Shown: positions 1 to 10,710, counted from the stretch's first letter. The stretch is 55,684 nucleotides of DNA from an uncultured Methylococcaceae bacterium (GCA_903866825.1 CAIPPE010000255.1:1-55684), one strand, 5' to 3'. The notes: generated by a model not told the origin, from the sequence alone. Made by a program: numbers and translations.

Positions 1-764
1 AAATCACCGAGTCTCGTAATCTCCCAATCCCCACTAAACCCTAGCAAACGAGTCTTACCAGTAAGAAGTTGTTGCATGGTGGCTTGTTTGATGTTTCGCT
101 TCTTTGTGATGAGTTGGTCTAATTTAGTGAGTAGGGCATCAACATCGGATAGTGCTGTGGCGATAGTGCTTTGTTCAAGAAGTGAGGGAAGTGGAATTGT
201 CATTGGACGCAACATACCCGCGTTCAAAACTCCCATAGTTCCACCTTGGGCACTCCGAGCTAATAATGTTTGTATTGTATTTGCTTCAAATAGGTATTTG
301 AAGAATAACGGACATACACGTTTCTTATCAAACGAAAATCTAATTAGTCGAGGATTTATAACGCCGGCTGGAGCATCTTTAGGAATAACAAGAAGTTTAC
401 CTGTAGTACCTACCAAAGATAAAAGTATATCGCCTGGACTAACGGTACACGTTTCAAGCTCTTTAAGTTTAGCTGCCGATATAAAATAATCACCGTAAAG
501 ATAGTCTCCTCTAATAACTTGTTCTTGGCCGTACACTTTGTAACCAATTGGAACATAGGTGTCTTTTGTTAACGACGAACCGAAAGGCCCCGCTTTTATT
601 GGAGGAACAAAGCCAGAGCCAAGCGAATCGAGTTGACAAACAACCCAATCCTCTGGAATCACTCCTATTTCAGTCTGCTTATAACCTTTAGGCAATCCAC
701 AATTATCAACCGCCAATTGATACGAACTTCTCACTTCTTCAACAATAAATCCTCCTTTATTCAT
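1..764 (-). CDS. hsdS: Type I restriction-modification system specificity subunit HsdS (partial, runs off the window start)
   Basis: Manual reverse-strand translation from ATG at 764: MNKGGFIVEEVRSSYQLAVDNCGLPKGYKQTEIGVIPEDWVVCQLDSLG...LPSLLEQSTIATALSDVDALLTKLDQLITKKRNIKQATMQQLLTGKTRLLGFSGDWEITRLGD. These are typical HsdS target-recognition and spacer motifs. Open to the window edge. Confidence 0.93.
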   Translation of the reverse strand, partial: MNKGGFIVEEVRSSYQLAVDNCGLPKGYKQTEIGVIPEDWVVCQLDSLGSGFVPPIKAGPFGSSLTKDTYVPIGYKVYGQEQVIRGDYLYGDYFISAAKLKELETCTVSPGDILLSLVGTTGKLLVIPKDAPAGVINPRLIRFSFDKKRVCPLFFKYLFEANTIQTLLARSAQGGTMGVLNAGMLRPMTIPLPSLLEQSTIATALSDVDALLTKLDQLITKKRNIKQATMQQLLTGKTRLLGFSGDWEITRLGD

Positions 765-1012
765 CAATATTCCCCAAGCCTTGTCCCAATAAGCTTGTTT
801 TTAAAGGTCTCGAATTCGCAACCTTTAAAACCCAGATTATTGATTCGTCCCCAAATGCCCAAAAACTCAACTGTATTAGAGTTCGGAATCCAACTGTATA
901 TCAGTGGGTCATCACCAAACTTCTTGTACATATCAGTGAGAGATATAACATCCTCTTCTCTATGCGACAAAATACTAATGGCTGCTCCTTGCAAGTTAAG
1001 CTTCAATTCCAT
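764..1012 (-). CDS. Short KilA-N-domain-like protein (82 aa) between hsdM and hsdS
   Basis: ISLTDMYKKF...LIYSWIPNSNTVEFLGIWGRINNLGFKGCEFETFKNKL resembles the N-terminal part of KilA-N domain proteins. Start overlaps the hsdM end; stop overlaps the hsdS start (TGATG). Confidence 0.72.
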   Translation of the reverse strand: MELKLNLQGAAISILSHREEDVISLTDMYKKFGDDPLIYSWIPNSNTVEFLGIWGRINNLGFKGCEFETFKNKLIGTRLGEY

Positions 1013-3405
1013 ACAAAACCCATCCTCTTAATATGCTCATCAACCCGATTAGCCAATACATCAAGCTCTTCGGTCAATTGTGGCAACGGTGTGGCATAGC
1101 GTTCTGCGAGTTGTTTGATGCGTCCTGTTAAGGCCTGACTCACTCGATCTAATTCACTTTGTACGCTGATAGCCAAGGCAGTTAACCATTTATCTTCCAC
1201 CACCAGTGTTTTTATCTCGTCCTCGCTGAGAAGTGCATATTGCTGAATCACCTGACTATCCAAGGCTTTTTGTGCAGCTTTTACTTTCTTTGCCGCAACG
1301 GCCTCTTGTTCAATCAAGACTAAATAAGCTTCTAAAGCAATCTGTTCTTCAATTGCCTCGCTATCAGGTTTAATCGTTTTCAGGCGCTCTTTGATACTTT
1401 TAACACTTAGTTTACCTTTATCATTTTTGGCTTCTGCGAGTAAGCCGTCTTCGCCCCCCTGTTCTTCGTCTTGCTCTTCCATTTGCCGACTAATGGCTTC
1501 TCGATCAGTCTCTAATTGCTCAATAGCAAGTCGCTCTGCATTAAAATAACGCTTTACCATCAAGCCGGTTGGTATTAAATCCGTATTAGCGACGCCATCC
1601 AAAACGGCTAACCAGCCTTCATGGCTCAGTTGATACACATCATCCTGCATCGTTTCACTCCAATAATCCAGCAGATGTTGGTATACATCATAGGCATCAA
1701 TGAGTGGTACGGTGCGAAACGTTTCAAGCAGGTTTTCGGCTAAGGTTTCAATTAATACTTTAGGGCGATCACCAAGCTGAATGCCCGTGAGCAAGGGGCG
1801 ATTGCTTGCCTTCCATTCGGCAAAGCGCTGAGTAACCAGTTGGTTAAAGGCGGTAAATTCTGGATGTGCAAAGATGGTGGTTTTTATCTGACTGGGTTCT
1901 ACATTAAGCTGGCTGTAGTGGTTGGCACCGAACACTAACTCAGACGCTGAAAACAATTGTGCCCGGACCGCAGGAAAAACCTGCCAATAAGCCGCCAGCC
2001 CATCAATATCAGCATTCGGTATGCCTCCTTTAAGATGCGCGGCGATGTCTTGCAGGTCTTCGGCTTCACTGCTATCAATATAACGGGGTAAGTTTAAATT
2101 AAAGTCGTTAGCTTCAATGTCTGCCAGAGCAACCAGGCGGGCATATTTAGGCGTTTCTATTTGCTTGTTAAAAGTGTCTACAATTTTATGAATATCTTGT
2201 GCGCGTAGGCGGTTTTTGTTGCCATCTTTGATAAAGCCTTTGCTGGCATCCATCATGAAAATGCCTTTACGGGCACTGGCATTTTCTTTATCCAGTACGA
2301 TAATACAAGCGGGTATGCCAGTGCCATAAAACAAGTTGGCGGGTAGGCCAATGATTCCTTTGATGTAACCGCGTTGAATGACATTTTTACGGATAACGCC
2401 TTCGGCACCGCCTCGGAATAATACCCCATGCGGTAAAATCACTGCGCCTTTACCGGTGCTTTTTAAGGAGGCGAGGATATGTTGAAAGAAGGCGTAGTCG
2501 CCATTTTTAGCGGGTGGGATGCCAAAACAGAAGCGATGATATTCATCTTCTGCCGGGTTAAAGCCGTTGCTCCACGCTTTGGTAGAAAAGGGTGGATTAG
2601 CCACCACGAAGTCGAAGGTTTTAAGTTGTCCATCGGCTTGTTTAAAATAGGGATTCGAGAGCGTGTTGTCTTTCCATATTTCTGCGGTGGGACAGTTATG
2701 CAGAATCATGTTCATTTTGGCTAACGCGGCGGTGGCGTTATCCATTTCCTGCCCATACAGAGTAATATCCAGACCGGTTTTACTGAGTGCTTCATGATGC
2801 GCTTTAAGTATTAATGAACCCGAACCACAGGTTAAATCATAAAGGCTTTGATTGGGGCTAGTCACGTTTTCAATACCTATGACTTTGGCCATTATCAACG
2901 AGGCTTCTGCTGGGGTATAGAATTGGCCTTTGCTCTTGCCGGATTCGGTTGCAAAGTGACGCATTAAATATTCGTAAGCATCCCCTAAGATATCATCATC
3001 TTCGGCCCGATTACCTTTAAAATCGAGTCCGGGGTTGTTAAAGATGCTGATCAGGTTAGAGAGTCGATCCACCATTTCTTTACCTTTGCCCAGTTTCTCG
3101 GCATCGTTAAAGTCGGCGACATCAATCACGCCTTTTAGATCATTGGCTTCGGCAAGATGGCTGATGATGATATTAATTTTATCCCCAATCTCTTTGTCGC
3201 CTATTAATGCAACCATGTCGGCAAAACTGCCTCCAGCGGGCACTTCTATCAAGGCGTCATGTTGACCGGCGTATTTATCAGAAATGTATTTAACGAAGAG
3301 TAATACCAGTACATAGTCTTTATACTGAGAGGCATCCATACCACCGCGTAATTCGTCGCAGCTTTTCCATAGTGAACTGTACAATTCTGATTTTTTAATA
3401 GCCAT
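1003..3405 (-). CDS. hsdM: Type I restriction-modification system methyltransferase subunit HsdM
   Basis: N6-adenine MTase motifs (GQFYTPAEASLIMAKV, DLTCGSGSLILKA, FDFVVANPPFSTKAW); 800 aa with a long C-terminal extension. Confidence 0.95.
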   Translation of the reverse strand: MAIKKSELYSSLWKSCDELRGGMDASQYKDYVLVLLFVKYISDKYAGQHDALIEVPAGGSFADMVALIGDKEIGDKINIIISHLAEANDLKGVIDVADFNDAEKLGKGKEMVDRLSNLISIFNNPGLDFKGNRAEDDDILGDAYEYLMRHFATESGKSKGQFYTPAEASLIMAKVIGIENVTSPNQSLYDLTCGSGSLILKAHHEALSKTGLDITLYGQEMDNATAALAKMNMILHNCPTAEIWKDNTLSNPYFKQADGQLKTFDFVVANPPFSTKAWSNGFNPAEDEYHRFCFGIPPAKNGDYAFFQHILASLKSTGKGAVILPHGVLFRGGAEGVIRKNVIQRGYIKGIIGLPANLFYGTGIPACIIVLDKENASARKGIFMMDASKGFIKDGNKNRLRAQDIHKIVDTFNKQIETPKYARLVALADIEANDFNLNLPRYIDSSEAEDLQDIAAHLKGGIPNADIDGLAAYWQVFPAVRAQLFSASELVFGANHYSQLNVEPSQIKTTIFAHPEFTAFNQLVTQRFAEWKASNRPLLTGIQLGDRPKVLIETLAENLLETFRTVPLIDAYDVYQHLLDYWSETMQDDVYQLSHEGWLAVLDGVANTDLIPTGLMVKRYFNAERLAIEQLETDREAISRQMEEQDEEQGGEDGLLAEAKNDKGKLSVKSIKERLKTIKPDSEAIEEQIALEAYLVLIEQEAVAAKKVKAAQKALDSQVIQQYALLSEDEIKTLVVEDKWLTALAISVQSELDRVSQALTGRIKQLAERYATPLPQLTEELDVLANRVDEHIKRMGFVWN

Positions 3406-3517
3406 GTATGATTTAACGGTTCCGGTAAGGGGGTGTTGAATTATAGGGGATAGTAGCTGGCTTTACTCTTTAAAAAAATATCAAATTTAATCAATTAGGT
3501 TGAGTTGGTGCATGATT

Positions 3518-3830
3518 CAATCAGAAGCTTGACTCGATCGATTCAAAGCCTAACCGAACCGATCAGACGCTTAACTCGACCGATCGAAAGCTTAACCGAA
3601 CCAATCAGACGCTTGACTCGCGTACCGAACGCTAAACTGATTCGATCAAAAAATTAACTCGACCGATCCAAAGCTTAACCGGACCGATCAAAAGCTTGAC
3701 TCGCCTACCAAATGCCAAACTGATTCGATCAGAAGCTTAACCCGACCGATTCAAAGCCTAACCGGACCGATCAATAGCCTAACTCACCCGACCCCAAACT
3801 TCATTCGCCCAATGAAGCTCTTAACCCGTC
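3518..3830. repeat. Degenerate 21-bp tandem repeat array (about 15 units), with 4-unit higher-order periods of 83-84 bp
   Basis: Units such as CGATCAGAAGCTTAACCCGAC, CGATTCAAAGCCTAACCGGAC and CGATCAATAGCCTAACTCACC follow head-to-tail. The 83-bp block beginning ...CTTGACTCG recurs at 3602 and 3685. Confidence 0.92.
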
Positions 3831-4138
3831 AATATAGCCCAGATGATCGCACATAAATCGCTTTAAAATCACGATGAGTGGCTTTAAATAAAAAATAATT
3901 TAAATAATCGACTTAAAAATACATTATATTTTAAATGTTAGACAACCTATTGATAAGCTGAAGTATTTATTACAAAACTAAGCCAACATCTAGCATGATA
4001 CCAACAAATTTAAAGACAATATCCGCATAATCAATACTATTTACGACATTTATTTAATATATTAACGAAGATATAAAATAATAAAAGCAAATAGAGACTA
4101 CACTTGACCATTCACACTACTTTAATAAGAGATATGAA

Positions 4139-4753
4139 ATGAGATATGTCAAAGTGTTGTTAGATTTTATTCTACTAACCCTGTCAGAAAAAATTACCTT
4201 CTATCGGAATATCATTTCCGCCCTGACAGATAACATCCTATTCAGTGGTCTTGATGCTTCTTTAGCAGAGGCTAAAGCGGCAATTGATGCCTTAGAATTG
4301 TCGATATTAAATGCCGCCGATGGCAGCCATACGGCTAAAGCGCTTATGCATGCCCAAGCGGAGGCAACAGATAAAATATTCCGTAAACTCGCCGCCTCTG
4401 TCGATATAATGGCTGACGGTAATGAAGCCAGTATTTTGTCTAGTGGTTTTCGGGCATCTAAACCGTTACCAACAAGACAAAAGGACACCCTCACTGCAAA
4501 AGAAGGGAAAAACTCAGGTTGTGTTGATTTAGCGGGTAAAGCTCATGAGAAAGGTAAAGCCTATATTTGGCAGTCTGCAGAAGAGCCACTCCCCGGCAAT
4601 GAAGAGGTATGGATAATCATAGGACACAGCACGTCTGCAAGCTTTTCGGTCTGTAACCTGATAGTCGGAAAGCGATACAGGTTCAGATTTGCTGCGATCA
4701 CCCCAGATGGCGTGACTGATTATTGCGAACCCGTTTCAAGGATTGTCACCTAA
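4139..4753 (+). CDS. Fibronectin type III-like domain protein, hypothetical
   Basis: 204 aa. C-terminal half (GKAYIWQSAEEPLPGNEEVWIIIGHSTSASFSVCNLIVGKRYRFRFAAITPDGVTDY) has an FN3-like pattern. Confidence 0.6.
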   Translation: MRYVKVLLDFILLTLSEKITFYRNIISALTDNILFSGLDASLAEAKAAIDALELSILNAADGSHTAKALMHAQAEATDKIFRKLAASVDIMADGNEASILSSGFRASKPLPTRQKDTLTAKEGKNSGCVDLAGKAHEKGKAYIWQSAEEPLPGNEEVWIIIGHSTSASFSVCNLIVGKRYRFRFAAITPDGVTDYCEPVSRIVT

Positions 4754-4780
4754 GTTAAGGCTTGTCTAAAAGCCACATTA

Positions 4781-4820
4781 AAAACCGGAGTGCTAGAAAC
4801 GCTAGCACCCCGGTTTAAAA
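4781..4820. terminator. Bidirectional rho-independent terminator-like hairpin between convergent genes
   Basis: aaaaCCGGAGTGCTAGaaacGCTAGCACCCCGGtttaaaa: long stem with one mismatch, flanked by A and T runs. Confidence 0.75.
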
Positions 4821-4862
4821 TTCTGGATTACTCCAGCCTTTTGGGTGAATGCTTACTTATAA

Positions 4863-6824
4863 TTAATTCAACAAACTTTGTAACAAGCCGTTTAACTTAT
4901 GAACAAAAGCAGAAGGATCATCTAAATGACCACCTTCACTTAAAATCGCTTGATCAAACAAGATATGGGTTAAGTCCCCAAAGCGCGTATCATCTTGCTC
5001 GGCTTTCAAACGAACGACTAATGGATGAGTCGGGTTAAGTTCAAAGATTGGTTTTTTACCGCCAAACCCCATGGATTGACCCGCATCTTTCATGATTCTT
5101 TCCATATTAAGACTCATGCCATACACATCAGCCACCAAACAGGCGGGCGATTCAGTTAAACGATGACTCAATTTAACTTCACTCACTTTGTCAGCTAGTA
5201 CCTCTTTAATTTGTTTAAGAACACTTTCAAAGTCTTTATTGACTTCTTCTTGAGCGGCTTTATCTTCTTCTTTTGTATCATCCAGGCTGCCTAAATTCAA
5301 ATCGCCTTTAGCCACCGATTGTAAATGTTTTCCGTCAAATTCATCCAGGTTGGACACTAGCCATTCATCAATACGATCAGACAACAATAAGACTTCAATA
5401 CCTTTCTTACGGAAGATTTCTAAATGTGGGCTATTTTTTGCCGCAGCAAAACTATCCGCTGTTACATAATAGATATTTTCCTGGCCTTCTTTCATACGGC
5501 TTACGTAATCTTCTAGTGACACTGATTGTTTATCAGTATCCGTATGTGTAGAAGCAAAACGCAATAATTTAGCCACCCGTTCTTTATTTGGATGATCTTC
5601 AATCGGGCCTTCTTTAATCACGTTACCAAATTGAGTCCAGAACGTTTCGTACTTTTCTGGCTCGTTTTTAGCCAGATTTTCCAACATACCTAATACTTTC
5701 TTAACAGCTCCCGATTTAATAGAGCTGATTTGTTTACTTTGTTGCAGAATCTCTCTCGATACGTTTAACGGTAACGAGTTCGCATCAATAATACCTCTAA
5801 TAAAACGCAAATAACGCGGCATTAATTGCTCAGCATCATCAGTAATAAAGACTTTACGAATATACAGCTTTACACCGTGCTTCGCATCTCTATCCCATAA
5901 ATCAAAAGGCGCACGTGCGGGGGCATACAATAATAAAGTGTACTCGTTAGTCCCTTCTACTTTACTGTGTACATAAGTCAAAGGATCTTGAAAATCATGC
6001 CCTACATGTTTGTAGAATTGATTGTAATCGTCCTCTGAAATATCTTGACGTGCTTTAGTCCATAGCGCAGAAGCACTGTTAATGGTTTCTTCTTCAATTT
6101 GAGCAACGGGTTTTTCAGCTTTTTCTGCTGCACCTTCTTCGCCCTCTTCGTCTTCATCTTCATAAGAAGGCAGTACCTCTTTATCCATCACAATAGGTAA
6201 AGAAATATGATCAGAGAATTTTCTGACGATAGAGCGAATACGATAGCCGTCTAAGAACTCAGTTTCAGCTTCTTTAAGATGCAACACGATTTCAGTACCA
6301 CGGGTGGCTTTTTCAACGGCTTCAATCGTGTAATCACCTTCACCCGCTGATTCCCAACGAGTTCCTTGATCTTTATCAGCACCGGCTTTACGCGTGGTTA
6401 AAGTCACTTTATCAGCAACAATAAAGGCAGAATAGAAGCCCACCCCAAATTGACCAATTAACTCACTGTCTTTCGCTTGTTCACCGGTTAAGGCTTCAAA
6501 GAATTGTTTAGTACCTGATTTTGCAATCGTACCGATATGTTCTTGAACTTCAGCACGGGTCATACCAATGCCGTTATCAATGATGGTGATCGTGTTTTTT
6601 TCTTTATCGAATTCTATACGGATTTTAAGATCACTGTCGCCTTCGTATAAAGCATCATTTGATAATGCTTCAAAACGCAGTTTATCCGCCGCATCAGAGG
6701 CATTAGAAATTAACTCACGGAGGAAAATTTCCTTGTTGCTGTACAAGGAGTGGATCATTAAATGCAGGAGGTGCTTTACTTCAGTTTGAAAGCCAAGGGT
6801 TTCTTTTTTTGTTTCAACAGTCAC
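4863..6824 (-). CDS. htpG: Molecular chaperone HtpG (Hsp90)
   Basis: [64 protein letters not shown]; full length. Confidence 0.98.
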   Translation of the reverse strand: MTVETKKETLGFQTEVKHLLHLMIHSLYSNKEIFLRELISNASDAADKLRFEALSNDALYEGDSDLKIRIEFDKEKNTITIIDNGIGMTRAEVQEHIGTIAKSGTKQFFEALTGEQAKDSELIGQFGVGFYSAFIVADKVTLTTRKAGADKDQGTRWESAGEGDYTIEAVEKATRGTEIVLHLKEAETEFLDGYRIRSIVRKFSDHISLPIVMDKEVLPSYEDEDEEGEEGAAEKAEKPVAQIEEETINSASALWTKARQDISEDDYNQFYKHVGHDFQDPLTYVHSKVEGTNEYTLLLYAPARAPFDLWDRDAKHGVKLYIRKVFITDDAEQLMPRYLRFIRGIIDANSLPLNVSREILQQSKQISSIKSGAVKKVLGMLENLAKNEPEKYETFWTQFGNVIKEGPIEDHPNKERVAKLLRFASTHTDTDKQSVSLEDYVSRMKEGQENIYYVTADSFAAAKNSPHLEIFRKKGIEVLLLSDRIDEWLVSNLDEFDGKHLQSVAKGDLNLGSLDDTKEEDKAAQEEVNKDFESVLKQIKEVLADKVSEVKLSHRLTESPACLVADVYGMSLNMERIMKDAGQSMGFGGKKPIFELNPTHPLVVRLKAEQDDTRFGDLTHILFDQAILSEGGHLDDPSAFVHKLNGLLQSLLN

Positions 6825-6973
6825 AATATTATTCCTAAGATGGGTTAAAAATTATTTCAGACAATGTGGGGACGTATGTTTTTTTTTCAAGTCTACGCTC
6901 GCCAAATCAAACTTAATGATCTATGTTAAAATGACAGCAATCTCTGTTTACATTGACGCCTCATTACTTCATC

Positions 6974-8443
6974 ATGGCCTCATCAAAAACGACCCGCGAT
7001 CGTTTAATTACCCATCTGAAAAAGATTTTACCTAAGGAATCGCTCTTGCATGAAACTGAAGCGATGCAACCTTTTGAGTGTGATGGCCTTTCCGCTTACC
7101 GTCAATTACCGGCACTGGTTTGTTTACCCGATACAGTTGAACACATTCAGGCCATTATGCGTATTTGTCATGAGCTACAGGTTCCTGTCGTACCCCGTGG
7201 AGCCGGGACTGGTTTATCAGGTGGCGCCTTACCGAATAGTGATGGGGTACTGTTAGTATTAAGCAAGCTTAATCATATTTTAGACATTGATACCCAAAAC
7301 TTTTGTGCACGCATTGAACCCGGCGTGCGTAATCTGGCCTTATCAGACGCAGCACGACCATTAGGACTTTATTACGCGCCCGACCCTTCCTCTCAGTTTG
7401 CCTGCACGATTGGCGGTAATGTTGCCGAAAACTCGGGCGGTGTCCATTGCTTAAAATATGGCCTCACTGTTCATAATGTCCTTGGTTTAAAGATCGTTAC
7501 CCCAGAAGGTGAACTGCTCACGCTGGGCGGTAAAACACTGGATTCGCCAGGTTATGACTTACTGGCTTTATTATGTGGTTCCGAAGGCTTGCTCGGCATT
7601 GTAGTAGAAATTACCGTCAAATTATTACCCTGCCCTGAATTCGCACAAGTCATCCTCGCAGTCTTTGATGATGTTGCAAAAGCAGGATTGGCTGTGAGTA
7701 ATATTATTTCTGCGGGCATTATTCCTGCCGGTCTGGAAATGATGGATCAAGTAGTTATTCAAGCCGTTGAAGGTTTTGTGCATGCTAACTTTCCTAAAGC
7801 AGCCCGTGCGATTCTTCTTTGTGAAATGGACGGTGCCACATTAGAAGTTACCGAACAAATACAACGCGTAGAAAAAATCATGTTTGACTCCGGCGCCATT
7901 GAAGTTAGAACTGCAAAGGATGAAGCAGAACGCGCCTTATTTTGGAAAAGCCGTAAATCCGCATTTACAGCGTTGGGCAGACTATCGCCCGATTACTATT
8001 GTATGGATGGCACGATTCCACGCCGCAGTTTACCCGAAGTGCTCACCCGCATCGCTGAATTATCCCGGGAATTTAATTTAACGGTGGCTAATGTTTTTCA
8101 TGCCGGTGATGGTAATTTACACCCCTTGATTCTCTATGATGTGAATCGAGAGAATGAACTTGAGAAAGTTGAGCAACTCGGTAAACGTATTTTAGATCTT
8201 TGCGTGTCAGTCGGCGGTACGATTACGGGTGAACACGGCGTAGGCATTGAGAAACTGGACGGCATGTGTATGCAGTTTAAACCCCTAGAGTTAACCCAGT
8301 TTCTTACTATTAAAACAGCTTTCGACCCACACAAGTTGCTGAACCCAGGTAAAGCATTACCTACCCTACACCGTTGTGCCGAGTTTGGTGGGATGCATGT
8401 TCATAAAGGTCAATTATCCTTTCCTGAATTGGAGCGTTATTAA
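6974..8443 (+). CDS. glcD: Glycolate oxidase subunit GlcD (FAD-linked oxidase)
   Basis: PVVPRGAGTGLSGGALP FAD-binding motif, GDGNLHPLILYD, GEHGVGIEKL; followed by glcE and glcF. Start taken at internal ATG 6974 rather than TTG 6953. Confidence 0.93.
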   Translation: MASSKTTRDRLITHLKKILPKESLLHETEAMQPFECDGLSAYRQLPALVCLPDTVEHIQAIMRICHELQVPVVPRGAGTGLSGGALPNSDGVLLVLSKLNHILDIDTQNFCARIEPGVRNLALSDAARPLGLYYAPDPSSQFACTIGGNVAENSGGVHCLKYGLTVHNVLGLKIVTPEGELLTLGGKTLDSPGYDLLALLCGSEGLLGIVVEITVKLLPCPEFAQVILAVFDDVAKAGLAVSNIISAGIIPAGLEMMDQVVIQAVEGFVHANFPKAARAILLCEMDGATLEVTEQIQRVEKIMFDSGAIEVRTAKDEAERALFWKSRKSAFTALGRLSPDYYCMDGTIPRRSLPEVLTRIAELSREFNLTVANVFHAGDGNLHPLILYDVNRENELEKVEQLGKRILDLCVSVGGTITGEHGVGIEKLDGMCMQFKPLELTQFLTIKTAFDPHKLLNPGKALPTLHRCAEFGGMHVHKGQLSFPELERY

Positions 8444-9508
8444 ATGAATAACGATCTCTCTCAAGCATTACAAGCTGAAGTGGCAGAAGCACTGACCCAT
8501 AAGCAAACATTGGCGATTATTGGGGGTAACAGCAAGCGCTTTCTACAACCTGCAAATGCTGATAAAACCATACACCTTGCAGACCACAAGGGCATCATAG
8601 ATTATCAACCCAGTGAATTGTATATCACCGCGCGTGCGGGGACACCCCTGGATGAAATTGAAGCTTTATTAGCGCAACATAATCAAATACTAGGCAGTGA
8701 ACCGCCGCATTTTAGCCACTGCTCAAACAAAGCTACCTTGGGCGGTGCGATTGCCTGTGGATTCTCAGGCTCTCGAAGACCCTTTTCAGGCAGTTTACGT
8801 GATCATGTTTTAGGTGTAAAAATACTGAATGGCCAAGGTCAGATACTCAGCTTTGGTGGACAAGTCATGAAGAATGTAGCAGGCTTTGATGTCTCGCGTT
8901 TAATGGTCGGCGCTAGAGGAACCCTGGGAGCTGTATTAGAAATCACGCTTAAAGTCATTCCAAAACCAGAAGTAGAGACAACACTTCGCTTTGACTGTTT
9001 ACTCCAATATGCACCACAACGTATGGCTGATCTCGCCCGAATGTCTTTACCCCTATCAGCAATGGCTTGGTTAGAAGGAGCCGTTTTTATTCGCTTACAA
9101 GGCACAGCACAAGTTGTTCGTAACGCCCAACTGAAAATCAGTGGTGACGAGATTTTAAACAGTCCACAATTCTGGCTGGGCTTACGCGAACACACACATC
9201 CATTCTTTCATTCTAAACAACCGTTATGGCGCTTATCAGTGCCACCTGCCACCCCATTAACAATGCCTGAGAATGAAGTCTTTGTTGACTGGTGTGGTGG
9301 CCTGCATTGGTGGCATACCGATAAACTGGCTGCAGAGGTTAATAATATGGCTAATCAAGCAGAAGGTTATGTTTACCTATTTCGGGATATTCAACCCGTT
9401 ACGGGCCCACAACCCCCAAAAGCTTTATTGCCACTCCATCAGCAGTTAAAAAAGGCCTTTGATCCTTATGGCGTCTTTAACCCTGGCATCATGGGAGTAT
9501 CCAGTTAA
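8444..9508 (+). CDS. glcE: Glycolate oxidase subunit GlcE
   Basis: FAD-binding PCMH-like protein (ITARAGTPLDEIEALLAQHNQ, GGAIACGFSGSRRPFSGSLRDHVLGVKILNGQGQ) between glcD and glcF. Confidence 0.92.
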   Translation: MNNDLSQALQAEVAEALTHKQTLAIIGGNSKRFLQPANADKTIHLADHKGIIDYQPSELYITARAGTPLDEIEALLAQHNQILGSEPPHFSHCSNKATLGGAIACGFSGSRRPFSGSLRDHVLGVKILNGQGQILSFGGQVMKNVAGFDVSRLMVGARGTLGAVLEITLKVIPKPEVETTLRFDCLLQYAPQRMADLARMSLPLSAMAWLEGAVFIRLQGTAQVVRNAQLKISGDEILNSPQFWLGLREHTHPFFHSKQPLWRLSVPPATPLTMPENEVFVDWCGGLHWWHTDKLAAEVNNMANQAEGYVYLFRDIQPVTGPQPPKALLPLHQQLKKAFDPYGVFNPGIMGVSS

Positions 9509-10710
9509 TGCAAATTTCACTGACTTCTGGCCTGACCCAGTCACCTGAGGGTCAAGAACTTGAATCGATTTTACGTAGCTGTGTACATTGTGGGTTATGT
9601 AATCCTGCCTGCCCAACCTATAATTTATTAGGTAATGAACTGGATGGTCCTCGTGGTCGAATTTATCAAATCAAAAACCTGTTTGAGGGTAAAGCCGTAA
9701 CCCATGAAACACAACGTCATCTTGATCGTTGCTTAACCTGCCGCGCCTGTGAAACAGCGTGTCCCTCCGGTGTGCACTATGCAAAATTACTTGAACTAGG
9801 CAGAGTAGAAATAGCTAAACAGGTTAAACGCAGTTATCTACAACGCAGTATCCGCAAGGCCTTATGCTGGATTATTCCATCGACACAACGCTTTGGCTTC
9901 CTACTAACGCTAGCCCGTGGCTTTCGTCCTTTAATACCCTTTTCTACCTTAAAACGCCATATTCCAATCGCCAAAGCAGCCGGTGTTTGGCCTGAGATTC
10001 GTCATACCAAACGCGTCCTTATTTTAGCAGGTTGTGTGCAACCCACTCTGGAACCCGGCATAGATTCAGCCTTAGCCCGTGTATTGGATCAACACGGTAT
10101 TTCTGCCAGTGCTTTTTATTCAGGCTGTTGTGGTGCCGTCAGTCATCATTTAAGTGCGATAGATCAAACAACAACACGTATTAAAGCGGCGATTGATGCG
10201 CTATGGCCAGAAATTGAAGCCGGTATTGAAGCCATTATTATCACTGCAAGTGGTTGTGGTGCTATGTTACAAGATTATGCTGACCTGATGAAACATGAAC
10301 CTGATTATGCGGATAAAGCCGCTAAAGTCAGTGCGCTTTATCGTGATCCCGTGCAACTCATTGAACAATTAACGCTCAATAAGGTGGGGCAAGGTCGTCG
10401 TGTAGCTTTTCATGCTCCCTGTACTTTAGTGAATGCACTTAAACTGGAAGGTCGTGTTGAAACGGTATTAAAACAGGCAGGATTTGAGGTATTACCTGGG
10501 ACGCAATCCAGTCAGTGCTGTGGTTCTGCGGGCACTTATTCATTGTTGCAACCGACCTTAGCGAGGCAATTACGCGATCGTAAACTTGATCAATTACAAC
10601 AGCCTCAACCGGAGCTTATTGCCACCGCCAATATCGGGTGCTTAGTGCATTTAAATACAGCAAGCGAAATACCAGTAGTGCATTGGCTAAGCTTGCTGGA
10701 AGCAAAGTAA
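9508..10710 (+). CDS. glcF: Glycolate oxidase iron-sulfur subunit GlcF
   Basis: Two 4Fe-4S motifs CVHCGLCNPACP and CLTCRACETACPSG; CCG-domain sequences FYSGCCGAVSHHL and QCCGSAGTYSLL. Confidence 0.95.
   Translation: MQISLTSGLTQSPEGQELESILRSCVHCGLCNPACPTYNLLGNELDGPRGRIYQIKNLFEGKAVTHETQRHLDRCLTCRACETACPSGVHYAKLLELGRVEIAKQVKRSYLQRSIRKALCWIIPSTQRFGFLLTLARGFRPLIPFSTLKRHIPIAKAAGVWPEIRHTKRVLILAGCVQPTLEPGIDSALARVLDQHGISASAFYSGCCGAVSHHLSAIDQTTTRIKAAIDALWPEIEAGIEAIIITASGCGAMLQDYADLMKHEPDYADKAAKVSALYRDPVQLIEQLTLNKVGQGRRVAFHAPCTLVNALKLEGRVETVLKQAGFEVLPGTQSSQCCGSAGTYSLLQPTLARQLRDRKLDQLQQPQPELIATANIGCLVHLNTASEIPVVHWLSLLEAK

Noticed and set aside
76-489. Plus-strand 137-aa ORF
   Set aside because: Antisense to a clear HsdS coding frame on the minus strand; no recognisable protein features.
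770-800. Programmed -1 frameshift joining the KilA-N-like ORF to hsdS
   Set aside because: The TTTAAAAAC stretch does not form a proper X XXY YYZ heptamer in the zero frame; stop/start overlap (TGATG) is a simpler explanation.
1003-1012. hsdM/KilA-N overlap as an assembly frameshift
   Set aside because: Both reading frames end and begin with sensible motifs, and short overlaps are normal in operons; no need for a frameshift.
3519-3635. Heptapeptide-repeat coding frame in the 21-bp array (N/D-x-K/T-L-N/D-x-T-like)
   Set aside because: The frame has an in-frame TGA directly upstream (3513-3515), no start codon, and a TAA at 3633-3635 caused by the 19+22 bp units; the array looks non-coding.
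3518-3830. CRISPR array interpretation of the 21-bp repeats
   Set aside because: Units are directly abutting with no spacers and are degenerate; no cas genes in the window.
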